Below the pieces are notes generated by a model, which did no database searches, was not told where the DNA came from, and saw nothing but the letters and a program-made list of their open reading frames with translations. Both the position numbers and the translations under genes were made by a program. Shown one piece after another: positions 1-8,173 of a DNA stretch of 64,000 bases (the first letter of the stretch is position 1; each line of letters begins with the position of its first letter). Source of the DNA: an uncultured Treponema sp. (GTDB taxonomy: Bacteria; Spirochaetota; Spirochaetia; Treponematales; Treponemataceae); assembly GCA_947165895.1 (NCBI GenBank), contig CAMVCB010000001.1, forward strand, positions 372,001 through 436,000, given 5' to 3'.

Positions 1-481
1 CTGTGCGGCCTGGTGTGATTGGGTCAGACTCAGCAGAAAAAACAATCTTATCGGTGGAACCGTTTTTTCTGATGCCCGCAGTAATAGTCCAGGTATGATT
101 GATTGCAAGGGGAATGGAAAAAGTAAGGTTTGGATTTACACCGCCTGTGGAAGTTTTTCCATCAGCTGAAGAAGCCTCTACAAAATATTCATAGCTGGAA
201 TCAATCTGAGGCAAGGCAGAACGGCCTTCCATTCCGGTATTCTGAGTTGAGGCTGAGGCAAGCTGCCGGGGATAAGCACCGTCAAGGCTGCAGCGGCCTG
301 TAAAATTTATATATTCTTCTGTACCGGAAGGATTTTGAGAATAAGAATTATCGTCAGAATTAATAAGGTTGTTGCAGGAAATAAAGGCAAAAAGAAGGAT
401 AGCGAAAGAAATTATAAGCTGCAGATTAAATCTGCTTTTTTTAAGGCTTTCTGGCGACCAGAAAACTGTAACTTTTTTCAT
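1..481 (-). CDS. Putative lipoprotein, 3' end cut by window edge
   Basis: An open frame runs from an ATG at 481 to the window start, so only the first 160 codons are visible. The N-terminus is basic, then hydrophobic (residues 20-35), ending in the lipobox-like AFISC with the acceptor cysteine at residue 36; this predicts an exported lipoprotein. The following part is Ser/Thr/Asn-rich with short beta-prone segments and matches no family I recognise. The leader has GGGG about 7 nt before ATG as a weak ribosome site. It lies downstream of fabZ in the same direction, separated by 284 nt containing a strong palindrome, so it is probably a separate transcript. Function unknown. Confidence 0.65.
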   Translation of the reverse strand, partial: MKKVTVFWSPESLKKSRFNLQLIISFAILLFAFISCNNLINSDDNSYSQNPSGTEEYINFTGRCSLDGAYPRQLASASTQNTGMEGRSALPQIDSSYEYFVEASSADGKTSTGGVNPNLTFSIPLAINHTWTITAGIRKNGSTDKIVFSAESDPITPGRT

Positions 482-502
482 TATTATTCCCCGGAATTAT
501 TA

Positions 503-537
503 TTAAATAAGTATAAAATATATTTATACTTATTTAA
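503..537. repeat. Perfect 15-bp inverted repeat, 5-nt loop
   Basis: Arms TTAAATAAGTATAAA (503-517) and TTTATACTTATTTAA (523-537) flank ATATA. It sits about 25 nt upstream of the lipoprotein start and contains -10-like TATA on both strands, so it may be an operator or an AT-rich terminator. The remainder of 538-765 contains smaller hairpins (for example TTTCGC/GCGAAA near 661-674, and ATTTTTT/AAAAAAT near 635-651) but no credible gene. Confidence 0.6.
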
Positions 538-765
538 ACCCCGCGGATAATGCAATGCAAGTGCATTATAAATCTAAATTCACCGATTGCAGATGGACTT
601 ACGCTGCATTGTGTGCGAAAACACAGGTCTTCGCATTTTTTGTGAAAAAATCCTGCGACATTTCGCAAGCGAAAGTCTCGGATTTTTTTTCATGGAAGTC
701 TCCAAAAATGCTCACAATGTGTTTTGCACCCAATTCCGCTTCCGTCCATCTGAATAGCTTTATAC

Positions 766-1194
766 TTACTGTGCTGAACCAACTAAGCACATCCATTCAG
801 CCTCACAACAGAGGGTGTCGTCTACGTAGAGCTTGCCGGCCTGTTTAATCATTTTCGGGCTGTTGCGCAAAAACTGGATTTCCATTCTTGCTTTATCGCC
901 CGGGCGAACCTGATTGCGGAACTTTACTTTGTCCAGTGTGGCAAAGAAGAAAAGTCCGTCTGCGGGAACGATGTTCAAATAGCGGAGGGCTGCTCCGCCG
1001 GCCTGTGCCATAGTTTCGCAGAGGATAACGCCTGGAACTACAGGGTATTCAGGAAAGTGACCTTTAAAAAAGAATTCATTTTCTGTAAATGTATGCTCAC
1101 AAACGCAGCCCTTTTCATCTGCAGAAATAATTGCATCTACAAACAAAAATGGTTCGCGGTGTGGAAGCAGTGATTTGATATCATCAGTAAGCAT
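766..1194 (-). CDS. fabZ: 3-hydroxyacyl-ACP dehydratase FabZ
   Basis: This 142-residue protein has the normal length and hot-dog fold signature of FabZ, which dehydrates 3-hydroxyacyl-ACP in the elongation cycle of type II fatty-acid synthesis in the cytoplasm. The catalytic histidine is His46 in GHFPEYPVVPGV and the catalytic acid is Glu60 in LCETMAQAGG. GAGGAG lies about 6 nt upstream of ATG. It is the last gene of the fabD-fabG-fabF-fabZ series; a 109-nt gap with hairpins separates it from fabF. FabA is less likely because of the short length and the FabZ-type N-terminus (LPHREPFLFVD). Confidence 0.93.
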   Translation of the reverse strand: MLTDDIKSLLPHREPFLFVDAIISADEKGCVCEHTFTENEFFFKGHFPEYPVVPGVILCETMAQAGGAALRYLNIVPADGLFFFATLDKVKFRNQVRPGDKARMEIQFLRNSPKMIKQAGKLYVDDTLCCEAEWMCLVGSAQ

Positions 1195-1216
1195 ATTATC
1201 TCCTCAAAATAAAAAA

Positions 1217-1308
1217 CACCGCTCGCTAGTCTCGCGGTGAGCCGTTTTCACGATAATCCTAAAGCGACCCGCTGTTGCAGCTCGTTTTTTAACGGATTTT
1301 CGATTATC
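1217..1308. repeat. Hairpin-rich fabF-fabZ gap
   Basis: Two inverted repeats are visible: CACCGC/GCGGTG (1217-1222 and 1234-1239) and CGATAATC/GATTATCG (1251-1258 and 1301-1308), the second overlapping the fabF stop codon. Neither is followed by a clear T-run on the minus strand. They could be RNA-processing or attenuation structures within the operon. Confidence 0.4.
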
Positions 1309-2557
1309 GGCATTTCCTCAAAATAATCGCACCATTATGTCCGCCGAAACCGAAAGTAGCAGACATAGCGGCGTCGATGTTCATTTCGATACCTTTGTTT
1401 GGAACGTAATCGAGGTCGCAGCCGCCTTCTACGTCAACATTGTCAAGGTTCTTTGTGCAAGGAACATAGCTGTCCTGAATTGCCTTAACGCAAACCATAG
1501 CTTCGATGGCACCAGTTGCACCAAGACAGTGACCGTGCATAGATTTTGTAGAAGAAATCTTAAGCTTGCGGGCATTTTCTTCGCCGAAGGCAATCTTAAT
1601 CATATTTGTTTCGCTTGAATCGTTCTTCATTGTAGAAGTTCCGTGAGCGTTGTAGTACTGAATCTCGCTTGGATCCATTCCGGCATCTTTAAGGGCGCGT
1701 GTCATACATTTTGAACCGCAGATTCCATCAGGATTTGGAGCTGTAAGGTGATAACCGTCGCAGCTTGCACCGTAACCGGCAATTTCTGCATAAATCTTAG
1801 CACCGCGAGCCTTAGCGTGCTCATACTCTTCAAGCACCAGAATAGCTGAACCTTCACCCATTACAAAACCATTGCGGTTCTTGTCAAATGGACGGCTTGC
1901 TTTAGTCGGATCATCATCAAAGCCTGTAGAAAGAGCGTGCAAAACTTCAAAGCCTACAATACCGAACTGACAGATTGTAGATTCTGCACCACCGCTCAAA
2001 CAGCAGTCAAGACGGCCAGAGCGAACCATATCAAAAGCGGCACCAAGAGCGTCTGTACCAGAAGAACATGCAGTTGCAATTGATTCAACAGGGCCGTGAA
2101 CGCCGAACTGAATTGCGATGTTTCCGCCAACTTCGTTTGGAATAAGCTTTGGAATAGCCATAGGATTTGTCTTTACGCCGCCCATTCTTGACATTCCAAG
2201 AACGTCAGCTTCTGTTTCTTCAAGACCGCCGATTCCAACACCAAGAATAATTCCTGTTTCGTCAAGAACGGCTTCATTTCCCATAAGACCTGAATCTTCA
2301 AGGGCCATTTTAGCAGCCGCAACACCAAACTGAGTAAAGCGGGCCATTTTGCGGGCATCCTTTGAATCCATATACTGGGCAGGGTCAAAGTTTTTTACTT
2401 CTGCCGCATAGTGAACCTTGTTTTTTGATGCATCAAAAAGTGTGATCGGGCCGATTCCGCTTTTTCCAGCCTTAATTCCAGCCCAAGTTTCGTCTACTGA
2501 GTTTCCGAGCGGAGTAATCGCTCCCATTCCTGTAATTACAACACGTCTTTTTTCCAT
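1304..2557 (-). CDS. fabF: 3-oxoacyl-ACP synthase II FabF
   Basis: A 417-residue condensing enzyme that extends acyl-ACP with malonyl-ACP. The thiolase-fold triad is visible: nucleophile Cys164 in ATACSSG, His305 in NAHGTST and His343 in KSMHGHCLGA, with Lys338 conserved. Two catalytic histidines mark a FabB/FabF enzyme rather than FabH, and the length fits FabF. AAGGA lies upstream of ATG. fabG precedes it across a 140-nt gap that carries a GC-rich repeat. In many bacteria acpP occupies this position; here no ACP-sized frame with a DSL motif exists in the gap. Confidence 0.95.
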   Translation of the reverse strand: MEKRRVVITGMGAITPLGNSVDETWAGIKAGKSGIGPITLFDASKNKVHYAAEVKNFDPAQYMDSKDARKMARFTQFGVAAAKMALEDSGLMGNEAVLDETGIILGVGIGGLEETEADVLGMSRMGGVKTNPMAIPKLIPNEVGGNIAIQFGVHGPVESIATACSSGTDALGAAFDMVRSGRLDCCLSGGAESTICQFGIVGFEVLHALSTGFDDDPTKASRPFDKNRNGFVMGEGSAILVLEEYEHAKARGAKIYAEIAGYGASCDGYHLTAPNPDGICGSKCMTRALKDAGMDPSEIQYYNAHGTSTMKNDSSETNMIKIAFGEENARKLKISSTKSMHGHCLGATGAIEAMVCVKAIQDSYVPCTKNLDNVDVEGGCDLDYVPNKGIEMNIDAAMSATFGFGGHNGAIILRKCR

Positions 2558-2585
2558 TTTAATTTCCTTATATAAAGTTTATGAA

Positions 2586-2660
2586 GGAGGGGGAAGTCTC
2601 CCCCTCGCTCGCACTGCGTTGCTCGCTACCCCTTCTAGCGGGGACACCCCGCAACGCCCC
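2586..2660. repeat. GC-rich interspersed repeat, copy A
   Basis: This stretch begins GGAGGGGGAAG, continues TCTCCCCCTCGCTC, and then has GCTACCCCTTCTAGCGGGG before a final CCCC block. The first half folds on itself (GGGGGA/TCCCCC). The same modules recur at 7782-7864 and partly at 10571-10605, always between genes, which marks it as a dispersed intergenic repeat rather than a gene-specific signal. Here it lies between fabG and fabF. Confidence 0.75.
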
Positions 2661-2697
2661 GTATTTTACTATCTGAGATTAGGCTCCGCGCCGCTCG

Positions 2698-3447
2698 CTA
2701 GGCACCCATTCCTCCGTCAACGCCCAAAACCTGGCCGGTAATGTAAGTTGACATATCGCTTGCCAGGAAGAGGGCCGCATTTGCGATGTCTTCTGTCTGG
2801 CCGGCACGTTTGAGAGGAACAGCGTCTATCATTGATTTTTTCAAATCTTCTTTAAGAACGGCAGTCATGTCAGTTTCGATAAAGCCCGGTGCAATGCAGT
2901 TTACGCGGATTCCGCGGCTTCCAACTTCTTTTGCAAGAGACTTTGAGTAGGCAATAAGTCCGCCTTTAGATGCGGCGTAGTTTACCTGTCCGCCCTGACC
3001 GTGAACGCCTACAATAGAGCTCATATTGATGATTGAACCGCCGCGTTTTGCCTTGAGCATTGCGTTAGAAACAATCTGTGTGATTACAAAGGCACCTGTA
3101 AGGTTTACGTTCAAAACGTTTGTCCAGTCTTCCATCTTCATGCGGAAAGAAAGTCCGTCACGGGTGATTCCGGCATTGTTTACAAGTACGTCAAAGCTGC
3201 CGGCTTCTGTTACAGCGGCTGTTACAACTTCTGTAAGCTGAGCAGCATCGCCAACGTTTGCACAGATTTCATGAAAGCTTGTTCCGTTTGCCTTTGCAAT
3301 TTCTTCAAGTTCAGCTTTTGCGGCAGAAGGCTTAGAGCAGAGTCCCCAAACCTCGGCACCGTTTTTAAGGAATTCTTCAACAATTTTACGTCCGATTCCC
3401 CGGCTTGAACCTGTAACAAGTGCTTTTTTACTATTTAATAATCCCAT
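2698..3447 (-). CDS. fabG: 3-oxoacyl-ACP reductase FabG
   Basis: A 249-residue short-chain dehydrogenase that reduces 3-oxoacyl-ACP with NADPH. Visible motifs are the cofactor loop TGSSRGIG (12-19), NNAG (90-93) and the catalytic Ser144, Tyr157 and Lys161 (YAASK). The C-terminus (TGQVLGVDGGM) is typical of FabG. Its ATG overlaps the fabD stop in TAATG (3445-3449), with GGAG in the fabD end, which indicates translational coupling. FabG paralogues with other roles exist, but the fab operon context makes this assignment firm. Confidence 0.95.
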   Translation of the reverse strand: MGLLNSKKALVTGSSRGIGRKIVEEFLKNGAEVWGLCSKPSAAKAELEEIAKANGTSFHEICANVGDAAQLTEVVTAAVTEAGSFDVLVNNAGITRDGLSFRMKMEDWTNVLNVNLTGAFVITQIVSNAMLKAKRGGSIINMSSIVGVHGQGGQVNYAASKGGLIAYSKSLAKEVGSRGIRVNCIAPGFIETDMTAVLKEDLKKSMIDAVPLKRAGQTEDIANAALFLASDMSTYITGQVLGVDGGMGA

Positions 3448-4403
3448 TATTTTACTTCTCCAAGACTTTCTACTGAGTTTACCGGTGTACAGCTGTATTT
3501 TTCTGCGTAGTCTGTTTTTGCCCAGAGGCCGGCCAGAACTTTTCCAACACCAGGTTCAATCAGGCACCATTCGTTGTCTTTGTCTGCTTCCATCATGTCA
3601 AAGAGAACCTTTTCTTCGTCTGTCCAGCGTACCGGATTTGTAAGGTGAAGAACGGCATTCTTTTTGATTTCTGCACCGTCTGTGGCTTCTTTACCTGTAA
3701 CGTTGCTGAAAAGTTTTTTAGAAGGTGATTTGAAAGTAACGTCTGCAATTGCCTTTTCAAAATTGTCAGCAGCTTCCTGCATGAGAGGGCTGTGGAAAGG
3801 TCCTGCAACCTGAAGGCGGAGGGCACGGCGGGCACCAGCTTCTTTTGCGGCAGCTTCAACAGCTGTAAGAGCATCAAAAGTTCCGCTTACTACAGTCTGA
3901 ACAGAAGAGTTAAGGTTTGCGGCATAAGCATCAGGGATTTTCTTTGCAATTTCTGCAACCTGTTCCTGGCTGAGTCCGATAACGGCTGTCATTCCAGGTG
4001 CGTGGCCTTCGTTTGCCTTTGCAATATTTTCGCAGGTTGCCTGCATGATAAGTCCGCGCTGGCGGACAACTTTAATTACATCTTCAAAGCTGAGTACGCC
4101 TGCGGCATACAAAGCCGGGAATTCGCCAAGGCTGAAGCCCATAGCGGCAGAAGGCTCAATTCCCTTTGATTTAAGAACTTCCATAACGGCAAGGGAAGCT
4201 GTTGTAATTGCAAGCTGAGAGTTATCGCTGCGGCTAAGTTCAGCCTGTTCAGATTCCCAGAGGAGTTTTGGCATATCTACGCCTGTGATTTTTGTAACTT
4301 CGTCTACAACCTTGCGGGCTTCAGGATAAGCGTCGCAAAGATCTTTAATCATACCAGGAACCTGTGCACCCTGTCCCGGAAACAAAAAAGCATATTTCTT
4401 CAT
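3447..4403 (-). CDS. fabD: Malonyl-CoA:ACP transacylase FabD
   Basis: A 318-residue acyltransferase that charges ACP with malonate. It has the GQGAQ start, the nucleophile elbow GFSLGE with Ser91, and the catalytic His204 in GPFHSPLM. AGGGGG precedes the ATG by about 6 nt. It is the first gene of the fab operon and has a good upstream promoter (4459-4487) with a symmetric element between promoter and start codon. Confidence 0.95.
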   Translation of the reverse strand: MKKYAFLFPGQGAQVPGMIKDLCDAYPEARKVVDEVTKITGVDMPKLLWESEQAELSRSDNSQLAITTASLAVMEVLKSKGIEPSAAMGFSLGEFPALYAAGVLSFEDVIKVVRQRGLIMQATCENIAKANEGHAPGMTAVIGLSQEQVAEIAKKIPDAYAANLNSSVQTVVSGTFDALTAVEAAAKEAGARRALRLQVAGPFHSPLMQEAADNFEKAIADVTFKSPSKKLFSNVTGKEATDGAEIKKNAVLHLTNPVRWTDEEKVLFDMMEADKDNEWCLIEPGVGKVLAGLWAKTDYAEKYSCTPVNSVESLGEVK

Positions 4404-4428
4404 ATATATCCCCCTGTTGGTAAGTCAA

Positions 4429-4455
4429 AATGACATTTTTTATATTTTTGTCATT
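4429..4455. promoter_or_regulatory. Inverted repeat at fabD transcription start
   Basis: AATGACA (4429-4435) and TGTCATT (4449-4455) are perfect 7-bp arms separated by 13 AT-rich bases. The element covers the predicted transcription start of the fab operon, where a repressor would block initiation. The sequence does not match the FapR or FabT consensus as I know them. Confidence 0.45.
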
Positions 4456-4458
4456 AAG

Positions 4459-4487
4459 AGAATAGACAAATTTGCAGAAAGTGTCAA
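4459..4487 (-). promoter_or_regulatory. fab operon promoter
   Basis: On the minus strand TTGACA (4482-4487), a 17-bp spacer and TATTCT (4459-4464) form a near-consensus sigma-70 promoter. Transcription should begin near 4452, giving a leader of about 50 nt ahead of fabD. Confidence 0.75.
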
Positions 4488-4543
4488 GTTGCCTCGTAGC
4501 CGTGCATACGATATGCATTTTTCGTGCGCTATGAAAACTTCCA

Positions 4544-4558
4544 TGTTATACTTGACCT
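4544..4558 (+). promoter_or_regulatory. sulP promoter, leaderless type
   Basis: An extended -10 element, TGT followed by TATACT (4547-4552), ends only 6 nt before the sulP ATG at 4559. No Shine-Dalgarno sequence is present between them and no good -35 is seen. A start site 7 nt past the -10 would coincide with the A of the start codon. Confidence 0.6.
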
Positions 4559-6535
4559 ATGCAGATTCCTTCTATTAAAGATGGTATTCACGACGCTTTT
4601 ATCGGCGTAATTATTGCCCTGGTTTCCATTCCAATCAGCATGGGTTATGCATCGGTGGCGGGACTGCCGGTGGTGTACGGTCTTTACGGTTCCCTGCTCC
4701 CGATTTTGATTTTTGCCTTTGTAAGTTCAAGTCCCCGCTTTGTATTCGGAGTTGACGCGGCGCCCGCTGCCATTGTGGGAGGGATGATTGCCGCCTGGGG
4801 GATTAATTCCGACTCTGCCGCGGCAAGCTCCATCATCCCCCTTATAACGCTTTTTGTTGCCCTCTGGCTTGGAATATTTTTTCTTGTGCGGGCAGACAGG
4901 ATTATCAATTTTATTTCTGAGCCTGTGATGGGCGGTTTTATCAGCGGAATCAGTACGACAATTATTCTGATGCAGATTCCAAAGCTTTTTGGCGGTAAAG
5001 CCACTCACGGGGAAGGCCCGGAACTTATTCTGCATATTTTACATGAAGCGGAGGCCGGCTTTAACCTTCCTTCGCTCCTGCTTGGAGGGGGAACTATTTT
5101 TATCCTGCTTGCGGCAAGGAAGCTCTGCCCCAAGGTTCCGGTGCAGCCCATTCTGATGTTTTTGGGCGCGAGCATTTTTTACCTTTTTGGAGAAAGGCTT
5201 AGCGGGCTTGGAATTGCAACTTTACCGGCCGTTACAAAAGGCCTTCCCCGCTTAATCATCCCGGATCTGAGTCTTGTGCTTGCCCACCCCCGTCAGCTGA
5301 TAATTGATACGGCGGGAATCGCAATTGTAATTCTTTCAGAAACTCTGCTCGCAACAGAAAACCTTTCCCGCAGGCACAGGGAAAAAATTACTGCCCGCCG
5401 GGAGGTTGCCGCCTACGCCCTGGGAAACTTTGCGGCCGCCCTTACTGGAACCTGCCCTATTAACGGAAGCATTTCCCGCTCGGGAATTGCGGACCAGCTT
5501 GGCGTAAAAAGCCAGATTATGAGTCTGACGGCCAGTCTGACCATGGCTTTGATTTTACTTTTGGGAACAGGCTTTATATCTTACCTGCCCCTCCCTTTGC
5601 TTACAGGAATTGTGATTGCGGCCCTGACAGGCACGCTGGAATTCCGCCTTGCCCATAAGCTTAAGCACCTGGACCGGGCAGAATTCTTTATTTTTTACGC
5701 AGCCTTCTTTGCGGTTCTGATTTTTGGAAGCATTTACGGCGTTGTTGTCGGCGTGATTCTTGCGACTGTTACCTTTATTATCCGCCTTTCAAAACCGGCC
5801 AGCGATTTTCTTGGAATTGTTCCGGGGATCAAGGGCTATTATTCGCTTACAAGGCGCAACACCCAGGCAAAGCCTCTCAAGGGTGTGGTAATTTACAGAT
5901 TTCCGGCCCCGCTTTTTTACGCGAATGTTGAGGGTTTTTGCGGCGATATCCGAAGGGAGTGCGGACTTGGTGACCAGACGCCGGCAGCTGATTTCCGCAG
6001 CCAGCCTGTCCGCCTTGTAGTAGTTGACTCCAGCGGCATAAGCAGTATTGACGGAACCGCCTGCCAGAGACTTCTTTCCTTATATAAGGAACTTGGGGAA
6101 GCCGGAATTAAACTTGTACTTGCAGGCCATGTTGCCAGCGTAAACGATCAGCTGCGGGCTTTTGGAGCACGTCTTTTAATAGAAGAAAAAGCCGTCCGCC
6201 CCCGCATTTTATATGCCCTGCGCGATGCGGGCTTCACCCCGCCCTACACTGCCGATGACACAGAAAAGGAAAAGCCTAAGGTAAATCCGCCGCAAAATGA
6301 ATACACCGAACACATTGCCGAAATAGAATGGGCTTACGGTGACGAAAGCGAAAAAATCTTAGCCGAACTTGCAAAAGAAATGCCCCAATCCGAACAAAGC
6401 GAACTGGAGCAGGAAATCTACTTTGAAGAGCTTGCCATGCTGAACCCGCAAATGGCAAAGCAGGTGGCAAGCATTATAAGTGAAATGGAAACTGCTGCGG
6501 TTAAAAATGGCAGCTACAAGCAGCAAATTACCTAA
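4559..6535 (+). CDS. SulP-family anion transporter with STAS domain
   Basis: This 658-residue protein has about 10-12 hydrophobic segments (residues 10-410) followed by a STAS domain (roughly 430-545, with VVDSSGISSIDGT). SulP proteins move sulfate, bicarbonate or other anions across the inner membrane; the substrate cannot be told from the sequence. The N-terminal segment (IALVSIPISMGYASVAGLP...YGLY) is classical SulP. After the STAS domain comes an unusual acidic, charged tail of about 90 residues (565-658). The start codon directly follows a -10 element, so the mRNA is probably leaderless; the next Met (residue 28) would remove the conserved first helix. Confidence 0.88.
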   Translation: MQIPSIKDGIHDAFIGVIIALVSIPISMGYASVAGLPVVYGLYGSLLPILIFAFVSSSPRFVFGVDAAPAAIVGGMIAAWGINSDSAAASSIIPLITLFVALWLGIFFLVRADRIINFISEPVMGGFISGISTTIILMQIPKLFGGKATHGEGPELILHILHEAEAGFNLPSLLLGGGTIFILLAARKLCPKVPVQPILMFLGASIFYLFGERLSGLGIATLPAVTKGLPRLIIPDLSLVLAHPRQLIIDTAGIAIVILSETLLATENLSRRHREKITARREVAAYALGNFAAALTGTCPINGSISRSGIADQLGVKSQIMSLTASLTMALILLLGTGFISYLPLPLLTGIVIAALTGTLEFRLAHKLKHLDRAEFFIFYAAFFAVLIFGSIYGVVVGVILATVTFIIRLSKPASDFLGIVPGIKGYYSLTRRNTQAKPLKGVVIYRFPAPLFYANVEGFCGDIRRECGLGDQTPAADFRSQPVRLVVVDSSGISSIDGTACQRLLSLYKELGEAGIKLVLAGHVASVNDQLRAFGARLLIEEKAVRPRILYALRDAGFTPPYTADDTEKEKPKVNPPQNEYTEHIAEIEWAYGDESEKILAELAKEMPQSEQSELEQEIYFEELAMLNPQMAKQVASIISEMETAAVKNGSYKQQIT

Positions 6536-6543
6536 CCGCAGCG

Positions 6544-6574
6544 GCAAGCATTTTTGTAATACAAAAATGTTTGC
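6544..6574. terminator. Bidirectional terminator, sulP/leuB
   Basis: Arms GCAAGCATTTTTGTA (6544-6558) and TACAAAAATGTTTGC (6560-6574) pair with one G-U. The stem lies between the convergent sulP and leuB ends and has T/A-rich arms suited to termination on both strands. Confidence 0.7.
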
Positions 6575-6583
6575 GTTGCAATT

Positions 6584-7675
6584 TTATTTCAAATGTTCTA
6601 CAACCAGTTTACCCATCTCTTTAGTGCCGACAAGTTTTCCGGCAGCTTTAACTGCGTCGCGGTCAGCACCGGCAATGTCGCCAGTTCTGTAGCCTTCGTT
6701 CAAAACTTCCTGAACGGCATTTTCAATTGATTTTGCTTCTTCTTCAAGCTTAAAGTCGTAGCGCAGCATCATTGCGGCAGAAAGAATTGTTGCAAGAGGG
6801 TTAGCAAGGTCTTTACCCGCAATATCAGGAGCAGAACCGTGAATAGGCTCATAAAGTCCAGGGCCTTTACCGTTACCAAGAGAAGCAGAAGCCAGCATAC
6901 CGATAGAACCAGTAATCTGAGAAGCTTCATCAGAAAGGATATCACCGAACATGTTAGAAGTTGCAATAACGTCAAACTGTTTTGGATTGCGCACAAGCTG
7001 CATAGCGGCATTGTCGATGTAAAGGTAGTTGAGCTCAACATCAGGATATTCAGGCTTTACGCTTTCTGCAACACTTCTCCAGAGGCGGCTTGTGTTCAAA
7101 ATGTTAGCCTTGTCAACAACAGTAAGAATCTTGCGGCGGCCATTTGCGGCTTCAAAACCAAGGCGGACAATACGCTCAATTTCTTCCCATGAATATTTTT
7201 CTGTATCGTAAGCAGAACGTCCGTCAGAAGCAAATCCGCGGTCTCCAAAGTAAATACCGCCTGTAAGCTCACGGACAATCAGGATATCAAGGCCATCACC
7301 AACGATTTCGTCTTTAAGAGGGCAGGCAGCCTTGAGCTGAGGGAACATAACAGCTGGACGGAGGTTAGCATAAACTTTCATGCCGCCGCGAAGTCCAAGC
7401 AGGGCTTTTTCAGGGCGGATAGAAGGGTCAACATTATCCCATTTAGGACCGCCGACAGCACCAAGCAGAACAGAGTCTGCACGCAGACAAATATCCAGCT
7501 GATCCTTTGGAAGGGGATTTTTGAACATATCAATGGCACGTCCGCCGGCAATTACATCCTTATAAATCCAGGTATGATTATATTTTTTTGCAATAGCGTT
7601 AAGAACGTTTACAGCCTCTGCTACAACGTCCGGACCAATTCCATCACCAGGAATCAAAGCAATAGTCTTTTCCAT
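6584..7675 (-). CDS. leuB: 3-isopropylmalate dehydrogenase LeuB
   Basis: A 363-residue NAD-dependent beta-decarboxylating dehydrogenase. Motifs include GDGIGPDVV near the start, [10 protein letters not shown], the metal/substrate region [13 protein letters not shown] and the NAD site [13 protein letters not shown] chose ATG 7675 over an ATG 27 nt upstream because GGGAG lies 8 nt before it and [15 protein letters not shown] is the usual beginning. It oxidises 3-isopropylmalate for leucine and, in the citramalate route, beta-methylmalate for isoleucine; cimA lies 1.1 kb away. leuC and leuD are not in the window. Confidence 0.93.
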   Translation of the reverse strand: MEKTIALIPGDGIGPDVVAEAVNVLNAIAKKYNHTWIYKDVIAGGRAIDMFKNPLPKDQLDICLRADSVLLGAVGGPKWDNVDPSIRPEKALLGLRGGMKVYANLRPAVMFPQLKAACPLKDEIVGDGLDILIVRELTGGIYFGDRGFASDGRSAYDTEKYSWEEIERIVRLGFEAANGRRKILTVVDKANILNTSRLWRSVAESVKPEYPDVELNYLYIDNAAMQLVRNPKQFDVIATSNMFGDILSDEASQITGSIGMLASASLGNGKGPGLYEPIHGSAPDIAGKDLANPLATILSAAMMLRYDFKLEEEAKSIENAVQEVLNEGYRTGDIAGADRDAVKAAGKLVGTKEMGKLVVEHLK

Positions 7676-7781
7676 AAGTACAACTCCCACTCTGCAAGCC
7701 ACTGACCGCCCGCAAAGTTTAATAATATTTAATTTTCTTTAGTTATACTTAAGATAAAGATTAAAGTCAAGGTGTATAGCA

Positions 7782-7864
7782 GGAGGGGGAAGTCTCCCCC
7801 TCGCTCCAGCCAGCAAGCTGTCTTCCGCTACCCCTTCTCCTAGGGGCTCCGCCCCTAAGACCCC
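7782..7864. repeat. GC-rich interspersed repeat, copy B
   Basis: Copy B shares the block GGAGGGGGAAG-TCTCCCCCTCGCTC with copy A (2586-2660), then differs in the middle, and resumes with GCTACCCCTTCT and a GGGGC...GCCCC hairpin (TAGGGGC/GCCCCTA). It lies upstream of leuB, just beyond where its promoter should be. Confidence 0.75.
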
Positions 7865-7867
7865 GAT

Positions 7868-7912
7868 TTTTGCCACGGATGAACACAGATACACACGGAT
7901 AGGACACGGATA
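7868..7912. repeat. CACGGAT-type tandem motif
   Basis: Between 7868 and 7912 the unit CACGGAT recurs three times (in CCACGGATGAACACAG, ACACACGGATAGG and ACACGGATA). This motif is known from many unrelated bacterial genomes as an intergenic repeat that produces spurious predicted proteins containing SVFIRG; such a frame is present on the minus strand here and should not be annotated as a gene. Confidence 0.5.
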
Positions 7913-7928
7913 TCCCTATAACTGATGA

Positions 7929-8162
7929 ATTGGACTTTCTGCATATAAACTTGCTCAGGCAATTAAAGTTCCAGCCTCCCGCATTCAGGATATTCTTCAC
8001 AACCGCAGAAAAATCACAGTTGATACATCTTTGCGACTTGCAAAATTCTTTGGACTTTCTGACGGATATTTTATGTCGTTACAGGATGATATTGATATAA
8101 GAAATGCAAAACTGGAACTTGCACCACAACTGGAAGAAATAAAAACTTATGCCTTTGCATAA
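7929..8162 (+). pseudogene. HigA/VapI-type antitoxin remnant
   Basis: From 7929 the plus strand reads without interruption to TAA at 8160-8162 and encodes IGLSAYKLAQAIKVPASRI, then a region ending in RLAKFFGLSDGYFMSLQ. That is the helix-turn-helix core and C-terminus of HigA (XRE family) antitoxins. An in-frame TGA precedes it at 7926 and the usual first 20 or so residues, with their start codon, are missing. No HigB toxin is adjacent. It is therefore a decayed fragment of a toxin-antitoxin module. Confidence 0.7.
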
Positions 8163-8173
8163 AAAAACGGGCG

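Noticed and set aside
599..848. Two short overlapping frames, one on each strand, in the gap after fabZ.
   Set aside because: They overlap each other and the fabZ end, lack ribosome sites, and the region is better explained by hairpin-forming intergenic DNA.
7868..7912. Possible CRISPR-like or iteron array from the CACGGAT units.
   Set aside because: Units are irregularly spaced, only three in number, and have no spacer structure.
7767..8000. A 77-codon minus-strand frame containing the string SVFIRG.
   Set aside because: It reads through the GC-rich repeat and the CACGGAT motif, which create such frames in many genomes; no ribosome site or family supports it.
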